Shown: piece by piece, positions 53,501-61,388 of the stretch
Position numbering within the stretch: the first letter of the stretch is position 1
Layout of the letters: every line of letters begins with the position of its first letter
NCBI GenBank assembly: GCA_001778375.1
Contig: MFGV01000090.1
Location: forward strand, 1-63,172
Direction: 5' to 3'
From: Candidatus Firestonebacteria bacterium RIFOXYD2_FULL_39_29
Lineage (GTDB): Bacteria; Oederibacteriota; D2-FULL-39-29
DNA length: 63,172 nt
Made by a program: the position numbers and the translations under genes
Notes under the pieces: model-generated
Database searches by the model: none
Told to the model about the DNA's origin: nothing
The model's input: only the letters and a program-made list of their open reading frames with translations

Positions 53501-54342
53501 TGAATAATCAAGCGTTGAAAAAGAATATCATCATAGAAAAAGAGTATCTTTTTGAAGAAGAAATATATTTTGATGACACTTTACTCCTGCAGGTTATACT
53601 AAATGTTGTTCAAAACGCAATACATGCTGTTAAAAATGAAGGGAAGATAAAGGTTTCTGTCAGAGAAGATCTCGGGGTAATCTCCATAATTGTGAGTGAC
53701 AATGGTATAGGTATCTCTAAAGAGCATCTGTCAAAGATATTTGACCCGTTTTTTACTACAAAAGGTGCCTTTGGCACAGGAGAAGAGGTCGGGACCGGTC
53801 TTGGACTTTCGGTAAGTTATTCTATTATGCAGAGTCTAGCCGGAGATATTTCGGCAGAGAGTGAAGCGGGCAAAGGCAGTACTTTTACTATCAGGATACA
53901 GGCTTTGAAATCTTATAATCCTGTTGTAATGAAAAAAATGCCTCTTATTCAAGATCCCGGAAAACTAAATGTGCTGATTGCTGAAGAAAAGAAGAGTATT
54001 AGCACTATTGTGTCCGATGTCTTGAAGGAAAAATGTTTAAAAATAATAGTCACAGATAACGGGCAGGATGCTTTTAATGTTTTAGGTTCGGAAACAATTG
54101 ATTTGCTTATTGCCGAGCTTAATGTTCCGGCTCTTAAAATAGAAGAAACACTTGCACTTGCAAGGGAGAAAAATCCGAAAGTATCTGTTATAATATTAAC
54201 TGATGTAAAAAAAGAAAGTTTCTCTCCCTGGAAAGATAAAATAGATAAGGCAGGAGGGGCAGAAGTATTGCATAAACCTTTCAAGGAAGAAGAAGTTAAA
54301 GTACTTCTCGAAAAAATTACAAAGGAGCAGGGAAAAGTATAA
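50536..54342 (+). CDS. Giant multi-PAS hybrid sensor histidine kinase with pseudo-receiver
   Basis: This protein has about 1268 residues. I chose GTG 50536 because TAGGAG (50525-50530) lies five bases upstream; GTG 50518 is also in frame. Order: TM1 (about 17-35), a periplasmic Cache-like sensor (about 36-300), TM2 (about 305-326), PAS1 (about 353-460), PAS2 (about 470-585), a GAF-like region (about 592-755), PAS3 (about 777-893), HisKA with His916 in SGVSHEFNNLL, HATPase (N-box region NVVQNAIHAV, G1 DNGIGIS, G2 GTGLGLSV), and a C-terminal receiver-like domain (about 1145-1265). In that domain the acidic pocket is EE (1150-1151) and the phosphoacceptor position is Glu1194 instead of Asp, while Lys1247 (HKPF) is kept. 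It likely senses a periplasmic cue and phosphorylates the adjacent NtrC-type regulator. Confidence 0.92.
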   Translation: MFSEFKQYFKKYRVSGFFSVIVVIIVIFGIFSFLNQKSQNEKKYREELKVIADFKAKQISDWFNERMAQANFQNNGGTFAYNLRDYAKNPSSAELRNKVKVWLDNYVKVYHYSCATVYDSSGKILLCLDSKCEKVEAEEKLARLALKNNEIELNDIYSSSYQNSDLNIAVPLKVIEDKNIFQVGVLVLKIDPKERLFPLLNTWPTPRKTVETLLFRRESNKVVLLSEARIVNNVSPELSYNLNKKSLPIGVWSVAKDVEGFYEGLDCRGIEVLVYAVKIPATHWWMVAKIDSAEFNAPVVLAARNTVFIVLTMIIICFLFVYLVYYRDRSVLMEEKNIVEMERTIIAHEKDFLAKYSNDTIMIVDEYFNILDVNESGCRMYGYTREEILSMKADNLRPPEMKSDFKKTAKIMYSAGNYIGENIHIKKNGERFPIEVSSNAFEKDGKKHLHVIIRDISVRKQIEAEALLQQSKYKELFDNIADCVVVCTSPDNGESFNIVDINKSAEVLEKVNKKDIIGKSLKEIFPGVVDFGLYEILGKVWQTGIPEYCPPAFYKDDKIEGWRENYVYRLPRGEVVAVYKDLTKEKNKQDNLNFLYKSSLETGSMMFNVDLFSYAAKKISELDENIIILASAFDEKTNILKVKAVEGLGLMSDTITGLLGKDILNFDLIVEGNAKKHFLAGRMNKVPVDFYEFNLRAVPRPVCNVIEKMLNFESFYAMGIVHDKKLFGCVSLVMRRGANYELLKIVESFVSQISSILQRRLLEEERMKMLGVIEKTEEKYLQIFNLSPLPIMITRLDDGCFIEVNDSAVKLIGAKKEYIVGKTSIELGLYTDPEDRKKIIEQLQKCGVAIGVRVRQYTLGGKELLVLQNYKVLDIEGVRCVLTITQDITEHKQLKNKLIQAQKLEAVGQLASGVSHEFNNLLTIISLAMEEAKRKNTLEFYSKITNTVIKTSKQAASIAKRLNEFAKKREIAYRKQTVTSVVDYILELLNNQALKKNIIIEKEYLFEEEIYFDDTLLLQVILNVVQNAIHAVKNEGKIKVSVREDLGVISIIVSDNGIGISKEHLSKIFDPFFTTKGAFGTGEEVGTGLGLSVSYSIMQSLAGDISAESEAGKGSTFTIRIQALKSYNPVVMKKMPLIQDPGKLNVLIAEEKKSISTIVSDVLKEKCLKIIVTDNGQDAFNVLGSETIDLLIAELNVPALKIEETLALAREKNPKVSVIILTDVKKESFSPWKDKIDKAGGAEVLHKPFKEEEVKVLLEKITKEQGKV

Positions 54343-55676
54343 TGACTAAAAAGATTAAAGTATTGATAGTGGATGATCAGGCGGAATTAGCAATGCTTTT
54401 GGAAAGCAACCTTGAATCCTACGGCTTTATTACGGAGAAAGCGGCAAACGGCAAAGAAGCTCTGGAAAAGCTTAAAGTGTTTTCTGCGGATGTAGTTATT
54501 ATGGATTACATGATGCCTGTTATGAACGGGTTGGAGGCGCTTAAAATTATAAAACAGCGGCATGCTCTAATTCAAGTGATAATTCTTACTGCATTCGGCA
54601 GTTTTGAAACTGCAGTTGCAGCCATAAAGGCCGGCGCTTATGATTATGTGAACAAACCTTTTTCGTTTAAAGAGCTTTCTGTTCTTATTGAGAAATCCTA
54701 CGGAGAGCTGGTTAAAAAAGATGAAAACATTGCTTATAATAAAAATTTAAAAAATGCCGGTTATTTTGGCGCAAATATAAAAATGTCTGAAGTTATGCAA
54801 ATTATAGAAAAAGTGGCACCACTAACCTCAACTGTTTTAATCTATGGGGAAACGGGAACAGGTAAGGAACTTGCGGCGAAGGCTGTTTTTGAGAAAAGTT
54901 TACGGAAAGATAAACCTTTTGTGGTTTTAAACTGCGCAGCTTTGCAGGAGTCTTTAATGGAGAGTGAGCTTTTTGGTCACGAGAAAGGATCTTTTACCGG
55001 GGCAATTAAGGATAAACAGGGACTTGTGGAGCTTGCCGATAAGGGTACTTTGTTTTTGGATGAGATCGGGGAACTGGGTTTAAATTTGCAGGCAAAACTC
55101 CTAAGGTTACTGGAGCAGGGGGAGTACCGTCGTGTTGGTTCAACTGTTACTAAAAAGACTGATATAAGAGTTATCGTTGCAACAAATAAAGATCTTTTGA
55201 AAATGACAAAAGATGGGAAATTCAGGGAAGATCTTTTATTTAGATTAAATATAATTAACATAGAACTTCCGCCTTTAAGGGAACGAAAGGATGATCTTCA
55301 GTATCTGCTGTATATTTTCATAGATAAATATAAAAAAGAGTTTAATAAGGAAATTGAAGGTGTAAACAGTGAAGTCTTGAAAATGCTTATGGCCTATGAA
55401 TGGCCCGGAAATATTAGAGAGCTTGAAAATGTAGTGGAAAGTTCGGTCATAATGAGCAAAGGAAAAGTAATTGAGCCGGAAGCCCTACCCAGTAAGTTTG
55501 CAGGCGATATATCCCAAATGAAGACAACAGGAGTAAAAACCCTTGCTGAGATAGAAAAAGATCATATTTTTAAAGTATTACAAGAAAATAATAATAATAA
55601 ACTGAAAACCGCCCAGATACTTGGTATAGACAGGACAACGCTGTACAGTAAACTTAAGCTTTACAAGATAGAATAA
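54342..55676 (+). CDS. NtrC-family sigma-54 activator
   Basis: This 444-residue response regulator overlaps the kinase by one base (TAATG). The receiver has Asp55 in VVIMDYMMP. The AAA+ domain has Walker A GETGTGKE (about 169-176), the sigma-54 contact loop as GSFTGA (canonical GAFTGA, one substitution), Walker B TLFLDEIGEL, and the sensor/arginine region EYRRVGS, LFRLN. A Fis-type HTH (about 400-444: LKTAQILGIDRTTLYSKLKLYKIE) binds enhancers. It activates sigma-54 RNA polymerase by ATP hydrolysis. A sigma-54 promoter lies 455 bases downstream. Confidence 0.95.
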   Translation: MTKKIKVLIVDDQAELAMLLESNLESYGFITEKAANGKEALEKLKVFSADVVIMDYMMPVMNGLEALKIIKQRHALIQVIILTAFGSFETAVAAIKAGAYDYVNKPFSFKELSVLIEKSYGELVKKDENIAYNKNLKNAGYFGANIKMSEVMQIIEKVAPLTSTVLIYGETGTGKELAAKAVFEKSLRKDKPFVVLNCAALQESLMESELFGHEKGSFTGAIKDKQGLVELADKGTLFLDEIGELGLNLQAKLLRLLEQGEYRRVGSTVTKKTDIRVIVATNKDLLKMTKDGKFREDLLFRLNIINIELPPLRERKDDLQYLLYIFIDKYKKEFNKEIEGVNSEVLKMLMAYEWPGNIRELENVVESSVIMSKGKVIEPEALPSKFAGDISQMKTTGVKTLAEIEKDHIFKVLQENNNNKLKTAQILGIDRTTLYSKLKLYKIE

Positions 55677-55882
55677 GAGCAAATCCGAAGCTTTAAATTC
55701 TAAATTAGAAATAGAAGCGTCGTACTTATATTGATCAAATCGTCATTCTTGTATGTATTGCCTTTTGGCGAACGATAGCTCGCCTCAAAAATAGATGTCA
55801 TCCGTAACTCTTATAAATACTACCCGCCTGGGAGTACCAATATTTTTAGAGAGCTAAAAGCAGCGCGTTTGTCTCACAATGT

Positions 55883-55899
55883 GTAGTATAATCCCACAC
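55883..55899 (+). promoter_or_regulatory. Candidate activator site (UAS) 1
   Basis: GTAGTATAATCCCACAC; 15 of 17 bases match the second copy at 56076. About 232 bases upstream of the sigma-54 promoter. Confidence 0.45.
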
Positions 55900-56075
55900 T
55901 GAAACAATCCATAAATCTGCATTTATATGGTTAGTTCTCCTTTAAAATAAATATTTTCTTGTATCAGTGTCCACTTACGGTGAGATCTCGCTAAAGACGG
56001 AGAATCCTGTAACTTTGTAATCTCATCAAAAGATTTGCCCGATATAACTGGCGGAAGTGGAATCTTTTTAGCATT

Positions 56076-56092
56076 GTAGGAAAATCCCACAC
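56076..56092 (+). promoter_or_regulatory. Candidate activator site (UAS) 2
   Basis: GTAGGAAAATCCCACAC, about 38 bases before the -24 element. It may be the proximal member of a pair bound by the NtrC-type regulator encoded just upstream. Confidence 0.45.
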
Positions 56093-56130
56093 ACGATCAA
56101 AAAAAACATCATTTTAGCAGCATAATTGTC

Positions 56131-56146
56131 TGGCATGCTTCTTGCT
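56131..56146 (+). promoter_or_regulatory. Sigma-54 (-24/-12) promoter
   Basis: TGGCATGCTTCTTGCT matches the consensus TGGCAC-N5-TTGCW except for one base. The invariant GG and GC are 10 bases apart, as required. Transcription should begin near 56157, about 19 bases before the ATG at 56176. Confidence 0.85.
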
Positions 56147-56175
56147 TATATTAGTAGTAACAGTAGGGGAGGATT

Positions 56176-56610
56176 ATGATGAAGACAAAAATTAGGATTC
56201 TGCTTGTAGAGGATAATGAAACTGAGGCTGAATTAATAATAGGGCTGCTGCGTTCAAAGAAAGCAAAGGTTTTTGATATTAAAACGGTTACTAATTTGAC
56301 TGAAGCTCTTAAAGCTTGTCAAAAAGAGGTCTTTGATTCTATTATTCTTGATCTTAACCTTCCTGAAAGTAAAGGAGTAAATACTTTGGAACGCTTCTAT
56401 TCGGTTGTAAAGGATACTCCAGTGATTGCGCTTGCAGATTCCGCGGATAGAATTATTGGTTTTTCCATAAAAAAAGAAGAGATTCAAGATTATATTATTA
56501 AAGATCAGTTAAATAAGGATAAACTTGTTGAAGCACTGCTGGTTGCAGCTATAAAAAGTAAAAATATGGGGGAATTAAGAAAGGCCTTTGTCAGGAAAGG
56601 GATGAGGTGA
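56176..56610 (+). CDS. Single-domain response regulator, first gene of the sigma-54 operon
   Basis: This 144-residue receiver-only protein has the acidic pair VEDN (about 12-14), Asp59 in IILDLNLPES, and Lys in YIIKDQ. It looks like the Rcp1/CheY-like group with the LNLP motif. The Thr/Ser switch position is Ala (VIALADS). The start is ATG 56176 or 56179, after AGGGGAGG (56165-56172). It is followed two bases later by the next ATG. Confidence 0.88.
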   Translation: MMKTKIRILLVEDNETEAELIIGLLRSKKAKVFDIKTVTNLTEALKACQKEVFDSIILDLNLPESKGVNTLERFYSVVKDTPVIALADSADRIIGFSIKKEEIQDYIIKDQLNKDKLVEALLVAAIKSKNMGELRKAFVRKGMR

Positions 56611-56612
56611 AT

Positions 56613-58199
56613 ATGGATAAACCAAGAATACTTCTCATAGATGATGAAGAGATGATTACAGAGCTCATAAAAGAGATATTGAGCGATTTCTATGATATTG
56701 AATGCGTGAATTCTTCCATTTTGGGAGCAGAAAAAACAAAAGAAGGTGCTTATAATGTTGTCCTTTCAGATCTTAAAATGCCGGGACTTGACGGCATTGG
56801 CGTGCTTAGAAAGGTTAAAGAATATTCTCCGAAAACAGATGTAATAATTATGACAGGTTTTGCGACTATTGATTCTGCGGTAGAGGCTATTAAATTTGGA
56901 GCTTTTGATTATATTACCAAACCTTTTGAGATTGATTATTTGAGACAAAAAATAGATAATTGCCTGAAAAAACAAAAACTTAACGAAGAAGTAGATAATT
57001 TAAAAGATATTATTTCTATTCATGAAGTCAGTAAAGCTTTGAGTTCCTCCATGGGGTTGACACAAATGCTGCAACTGATTCTGGATAAGGGCTGTAAACT
57101 TTTAAGCGGCGATAGCGGATCAATAATGTTATTGGATGAAAGTACTAAAGAACTGGTTATTGGGGCTCATGTTGGTTTAAATGATGAAATAGTTAAGGAT
57201 CTAAGAATAAAATTGGGGCAAAAAATTGCAGGCTGGGTTGCTGAAAAACAAGAAACCGTGCTGCTTTTGAACGGGTTGGAAAATGATAAGAGGTTTTTTG
57301 ATCAGGAACCTAGAAAAGATATTAAAAGCTCTATGGTTACAGTCATGAAAAGTGATAATAAAGTTCTGGGGGTTATTTCTATTAATTCCTTGAAAAGTGC
57401 TGATTATTTTAATGACAGAGCCTTGAAAATATTTTCTATTTTTGCGAATAATGCGGCTTTTGCTATTAAAGAGGCAAAAAATTACGACAGAATGAAAGAG
57501 CTTGACCGGTTGAAATCAGAGTTTGTTTCCAGTGTATCTCATGAATTGAAAACACCGCTTACTTCTATAAGTGCTTCTATCGAAATGATTGAAGGGGGTT
57601 ATGCCGGAGATATTACACCGAACGTAAAACATTTTATGGATATCATTAGAAATAATTCTAACCGTCTTGTGGGGCTGGTAAATGATGTCCTTGATTTTTC
57701 AAGGGCTGACGCAGGGGTTATGAACATAACCAAGGTTCCGATAGGGATAACAGGGCTTGTTAAAGCAGTTGTGGATGAACTGGCTCCGCTTGCAGAGCAA
57801 AAAGGACTGTCAATGATTGCTGAAGTTATGCCAAATGAAGTTATTTTACAGGGCGATGCAAACAGAATAAAACAAGTAGTGGTTAATCTTGTGGGGAATG
57901 CTTTAAAGTTTTGCAGTACCGGCCGCATTTTTGTTGGAGTTTCCGAGAAAGAAACTGAAGTTAAAATGTGGATAAAAGATGAGGGCCCCGGAATTCCGGA
58001 AGATAAACAATCTCGTATCTTTGAAAAGTTTTTTAGGGCAGATAACGGATTAAGGCGTGAAACTGCCGGTTTTGGCATTGGACTTGCGTTAAGTAAAGGT
58101 ATTGTCGAAGCTCATGGCGGTAAAATCTGGTTTGAAAGTGCAATCGGAAAAGGAACTGCCTTTTATTTCACTTTGCCAAAAGGAGGCAACAATGGCTAA
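56613..58199 (+). CDS. REC-GAF-histidine kinase hybrid
   Basis: This protein has about 528 residues, with no transmembrane segments. The N-terminal receiver has Asp53 in VVLSDLKMPG and TKPFE. A GAF domain follows (about 140-285, LTQMLQLILDKGCKLLSGDSGSIMLLDE...). The HisKA site is His310 in SVSHELKTPL. The HATPase has NLVGNALKF, DEGPGIP, FFRADNG and GFGIGLALSKGIVEAHGG. I start at ATG 56613 (GAGG six bases upstream) rather than GTG 56607. The receiver-first layout suggests it is phosphorylated by an upstream kinase or by the previous regulator and then signals onward. It overlaps the following RR by eight bases. Confidence 0.92.
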   Translation: MDKPRILLIDDEEMITELIKEILSDFYDIECVNSSILGAEKTKEGAYNVVLSDLKMPGLDGIGVLRKVKEYSPKTDVIIMTGFATIDSAVEAIKFGAFDYITKPFEIDYLRQKIDNCLKKQKLNEEVDNLKDIISIHEVSKALSSSMGLTQMLQLILDKGCKLLSGDSGSIMLLDESTKELVIGAHVGLNDEIVKDLRIKLGQKIAGWVAEKQETVLLLNGLENDKRFFDQEPRKDIKSSMVTVMKSDNKVLGVISINSLKSADYFNDRALKIFSIFANNAAFAIKEAKNYDRMKELDRLKSEFVSSVSHELKTPLTSISASIEMIEGGYAGDITPNVKHFMDIIRNNSNRLVGLVNDVLDFSRADAGVMNITKVPIGITGLVKAVVDELAPLAEQKGLSMIAEVMPNEVILQGDANRIKQVVVNLVGNALKFCSTGRIFVGVSEKETEVKMWIKDEGPGIPEDKQSRIFEKFFRADNGLRRETAGFGIGLALSKGIVEAHGGKIWFESAIGKGTAFYFTLPKGGNNG

Positions 58200-58566
58200 G
58201 ATTCTTATAGCAGAAGACGAGATAGATATATCGTTCATAGTTGAGACTGTTTTAGTAAAGACCGGTTACGCGGTTATTACTGCTTTTGATGGGGAAACTG
58301 CGCTTGCCAAAGCGTTGGCGGAAAAGCCAGACTTAATACTTCTTGATATTATGATGCCAAAAATGGACGGTTTTACGGTAAATTCTAAACTTAAGGAAAA
58401 TCCGGAAACAAAAGACATAAAAGTCTTAATAATGACCGCTAAAGGAGGAATGAAAGGTCTCTTTGATTTGGAAAAAAAGTATGCTGTTAACGGCTATATG
58501 GAAAAACCCTTTCAGGTAAATATGCTCCTGGATAAAGTTAAAGAGGTACTGGAGGGAAAAAAATGA
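58192..58566 (+). CDS. Single-domain response regulator
   Basis: This 124-residue receiver-only protein has AEDE acidic residues (about 7-10), Asp52 in LILLDIMMP, Thr in VLIMTAKGG and Lys in MEKPF. ATG 58192 follows AGGAGG (58181-58186). The open frame extends to 58102 but that part is coding for the kinase in another frame. It likely accepts phosphate from the kinase. The stop overlaps the PorV gene start by four bases. Confidence 0.92.
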   Translation: MAKILIAEDEIDISFIVETVLVKTGYAVITAFDGETALAKALAEKPDLILLDIMMPKMDGFTVNSKLKENPETKDIKVLIMTAKGGMKGLFDLEKKYAVNGYMEKPFQVNMLLDKVKEVLEGKK

Positions 58567-59960
58567 GAAAAATTGCGGCGCTATTAATATTCCTTTATTC
58601 TGCCGCGTTTGGTTTCTATTCGCAGGTCGCAGATGGCGGCGGATTACCGGGAGAGTACCTGAATTCCTTTTCGGTAAGTGCCAGAGCCTTTGGAATGGGC
58701 AAGGCCTTTACCGGCGTTGCTAATGATGTTTATGCTCCGTACTGGAATCCGGCGGGAATTGCTTTTCTTAATAATTCTGAGGCGGGATTTACTCTTGTCA
58801 GCCTGGCTGAAACTAGGTATAGCTTTGTAGGATGCGTAATACCGTTAGACTTGAAAACAGGTATAGGAATTTCCAGATTTGGTTTTGATTCTCCGCTTGC
58901 TGAGAAAACCAATAGTGTGGGGGAAAGTTTGGGCTATTATCAGGAAAAGCAGTCAAGTTATTTAATAAGTTATGCTGAGAAAATCAGCGATACTTTCAGC
59001 TATGGACTTAATCTAAAAGTTGTTTTTCAGGAAATAGATGTATACTCAGCATTTGGAATAGGTATTGATGCCGGAGCCTTGATTTCTCCGGTAAATAATA
59101 TGAGACTCGGGGCTGTACTCCAAAATATACTTCCGGCCTCGCTTAAGTTAAAGGAAGAAACAGACAGATATCCCGTAAATTTAAAGACAGGAGCAAGTTA
59201 TTTGTTCTCCGATATAGATCTTTTGACAACGGTAGATTTATCCGTAATTGACATTCTGAGTTTCTATAAAATGACCGTAAGATGGGGGATCGGGGCTGAA
59301 TACCATCTTAAGTACTGGCAGGATATTTATATACGGGCGGGTATTGATTATAAAGAAGCGGCTTTTGGTGCCGGGATTTCAGTTTTAAATGTTTGTTTTG
59401 ATTATGCGGTTGGTATATCAACATTTGAAGTGTCGCACCGGGCAAGCTTGACTTTAAAATTGGGAATGCCTCCGTCTCAACAAGAAAAAATTATACAGGA
59501 AGAAAAAACAGCTTTGGTGAAAGAAAGAGCGATAATAAAACTTCTTTCGGGTTCAGAACAGCTCTTTAGGGACGGTAATTTTACGGAAGCAAAAAAAGAA
59601 GTGTTAAAAATAACAGAAATAGATCCCGCCAATACGGAATATAAATTATTTCTGAGTAAAGTGAATAAATATATATATGGCAAAGAGGCCGATGATCATT
59701 ACAAAAATGCTTTGAAATACATGGATGAAGATAACTATGACCTTGCAGATACAGAGTTTAAAAAAACAATAGAGTTAAATCCTGAACATGTTGAGGCTAA
59801 AGAATACTTGCATTATAATCAAGCCAGGAGAAATATGTCGGAAAAGAAATATCCGGAAGCCGAAGAGGAGCTTAAAACAGTATTAAAAATTAATCCTGCG
59901 AATATAAAAGCGAAAGAAGCCTTGCGAAGGCTTTTAGAAGTGCTGGATTTGTTGAAGTGA
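58563..59960 (+). CDS. PorV/PorQ-family outer-membrane protein fused to TPR repeats
   Basis: This 465-residue exported protein has a signal peptide (MRKIAALLIFLYSAAFG). Residues about 25-300 match the PorV/PorQ beta-barrel family: SVSARAFGMGKAFTGVANDVYAPYWNPAGIAFL, and repeated amphipathic strands. Residues about 312-460 are TPR repeats (LFRDGNFTEAKKEVLKITEIDPANTEYKLFL, NPEHVEAKEYLHYNQARRNMSEKKYPEAEEELKTVLKINPANIKAKEAL). In T9SS, PorV receives C-terminal-domain cargo; the fusion to TPRs here is not standard. Confidence 0.85.
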   Translation: MRKIAALLIFLYSAAFGFYSQVADGGGLPGEYLNSFSVSARAFGMGKAFTGVANDVYAPYWNPAGIAFLNNSEAGFTLVSLAETRYSFVGCVIPLDLKTGIGISRFGFDSPLAEKTNSVGESLGYYQEKQSSYLISYAEKISDTFSYGLNLKVVFQEIDVYSAFGIGIDAGALISPVNNMRLGAVLQNILPASLKLKEETDRYPVNLKTGASYLFSDIDLLTTVDLSVIDILSFYKMTVRWGIGAEYHLKYWQDIYIRAGIDYKEAAFGAGISVLNVCFDYAVGISTFEVSHRASLTLKLGMPPSQQEKIIQEEKTALVKERAIIKLLSGSEQLFRDGNFTEAKKEVLKITEIDPANTEYKLFLSKVNKYIYGKEADDHYKNALKYMDEDNYDLADTEFKKTIELNPEHVEAKEYLHYNQARRNMSEKKYPEAEEELKTVLKINPANIKAKEALRRLLEVLDLLK

Positions 59961-59997
59961 AGCAAGAGAAGCAAGTGAAGTAAAAAAAAGAAGTTGA

Positions 59998-60051
59998 GAG
60001 GAAGCTTAAATATCTGACCATAAATCTTCCTCGAAATCCGCCTAGGCGGAG
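59998..60051. repeat. Structured intergenic element, copy 2
   Basis: GAGGAAG (59998-60004) pairs with CTTCCTC (60026-60032), followed by GAAATCCGCCTAGGCGGAG (60033-60051), identical to copy 1 at 17605-17623. The stem differs from copy 1 at two pairs, both with compensatory changes. It lies in the 59961-60146 spacer, which also has low-complexity GAAGCAAG tracts and no ORF. Confidence 0.7.
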
Positions 60052-60146
60052 AAAGTAAGAGAAGCAGAAAAAGCGGGGAAAGTGAGTAAAGAGAAGAAAG
60101 CAGGTAATGGATGTGTCTGTGGAATCGCTCTAGAAAAGGAGAGATT

Positions 60147-61388
60147 ATGAAAAAGCGAATAAATTTAGGCGCAATAGTCGGACTGCTTATCAGTTTGAGC
60201 ACTTTAGGTTATGCTGCTTCAGATTCAGCCGAAAAATACTTTGAATCCGGCTTGCAGAAGTATATTAAAGGTGATGCGGTAGCTTCCATTAAAGAGCTTG
60301 AGGATGCGGTCAGGTACGACAAAGGTAATGCAAAGTATAAAAACTTTCTGGTTAAGGTTCTGGTAGAAAAAGGTTCGGAGTTCTATCTGCAAAAAAAGAC
60401 CAAAGAAGCCTTTAGCTGCTTTGAAAAAGCCAGACAGTATGATCCTGATAATAAGAAAGTAAATGATATGTATTCTGTTTTAAAAAAAGAGTTGTTTCCC
60501 GGTACTAATACGATTGAAAATATTTCTCCTAAGGAAAATACAGAAGTACTTTCGAAGATGCTGGCGGAATTCCAAAAGACACAACAACAGCTGATAGATA
60601 AATCTTTCGGAAATAAAGATCAGACCTTGAAAGGAGTTCTGGATAAGTCCAGTGAAGAACGTCAGCAGTTCTTAAATTATCTGATGAAACGGGATGATGA
60701 TATAAAGAATGTTATAAAGGATAGTCAGAATGTTGTGACGAGAAATTTTAACAGTGCTATTATCATGTTTATATTGGGGATAATTGCAGTGACGGCCGGT
60801 TTGGTGTATTTTTCGTTTAAACTTTCAGCAAAACGTGAAGCTTCTTTCCTTCAGCATCAGGAAAAAATACTTCTCAGCATGGTTAAAAATACAGAAGTAA
60901 ATACGAACAAGATGTTGAGTGCTTCCTCTCCTTTTGAATTGATAGAAGGGTCTCATCCAAAAAACAGGGTGAAAGGTGTGGAGATAATAGAAGCAGAACT
61001 GGTGGATGAGGTGGACTACGAAGTGGCTCAACGCCTCCTGGTGCCGTTTTTGGAGGATAAAGACTATAAAGTAAGGGCAAATGCGGCAAAGACGCTTTAT
61101 AAGTACAATCATGAGAAAGCGCTGGAAATTCTCAAAAGTATGGGAAAAAGTAAGGAAAGGTTCGAACGCCTTAATGCGGTTTTTGCTTTGGGAGAAATTG
61201 GTGATGCGGAAACTTCAAAAATATTGCTTTCTTTGATTGAGGATAACGATTATCACGTAAAGAGAAATGTATTAAAATTTCTGCAGAGAACTATTAAAAC
61301 GAAAAAGGAAATATTTCAAGAGGAATTGTTCGAAAAAATATCAAAAAAATTAACGGAGATAAAAATTAAGGAAGGCTGGATAATATGA
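60147..61388 (+). CDS. TPR and HEAT-repeat membrane protein
   Basis: This 413-residue exported protein has a signal-like N-terminus (MKKRINLGAIVGLLISLSTLGYA). TPR-like repeats cover about 25-115 (AEKYFESGLQKYIKGDAVASIKELEDAVRYD, FYLQKKTKEAFSCFEKARQYDPDNKK). A transmembrane helix follows at about 200-222 (IIMFILGIIAVTAGLVYF), then a basic juxtamembrane region and HEAT/PBS-like repeats at the C-terminus (LVPFLEDKDYKVRANAAKTL, RLNAVFALGEIGDAETSKILLSLIEDNDYHVKRNVLKFL). ATG 60147 follows AAAAGGAGAG. This bitopic layout suggests a periplasmic TPR and cytosolic HEAT part. ATGA overlap with the Kelch gene. Confidence 0.87.
   Translation: MKKRINLGAIVGLLISLSTLGYAASDSAEKYFESGLQKYIKGDAVASIKELEDAVRYDKGNAKYKNFLVKVLVEKGSEFYLQKKTKEAFSCFEKARQYDPDNKKVNDMYSVLKKELFPGTNTIENISPKENTEVLSKMLAEFQKTQQQLIDKSFGNKDQTLKGVLDKSSEERQQFLNYLMKRDDDIKNVIKDSQNVVTRNFNSAIIMFILGIIAVTAGLVYFSFKLSAKREASFLQHQEKILLSMVKNTEVNTNKMLSASSPFELIEGSHPKNRVKGVEIIEAELVDEVDYEVAQRLLVPFLEDKDYKVRANAAKTLYKYNHEKALEILKSMGKSKERFERLNAVFALGEIGDAETSKILLSLIEDNDYHVKRNVLKFLQRTIKTKKEIFQEELFEKISKKLTEIKIKEGWII

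Larger units (their letters stand above)
55677..56175. other. 499-base intergenic region with sigma-54 promoter and candidate enhancers
   Basis: No ORF that I trust. It contains a hairpin (GGCGA .. TCGCC, about 55767-55785), two copies of GTAGNANAATCCCACAC at 55883-55899 and 56076-56092, fragments resembling the dispersed repeat (TGTATCAGTGTCC, GTAATCTC), and a sigma-54 promoter at 56131-56146. The AGGGGAGG site at 56165 belongs to the downstream gene. Confidence 0.75.

Noticed and set aside
54960-55010. Loss of sigma-54 activation by the GSFTGA loop
   Set aside because: Only the second residue differs from GAFTGA, and the essential Thr-Gly-Ala are kept, so function is probably retained.
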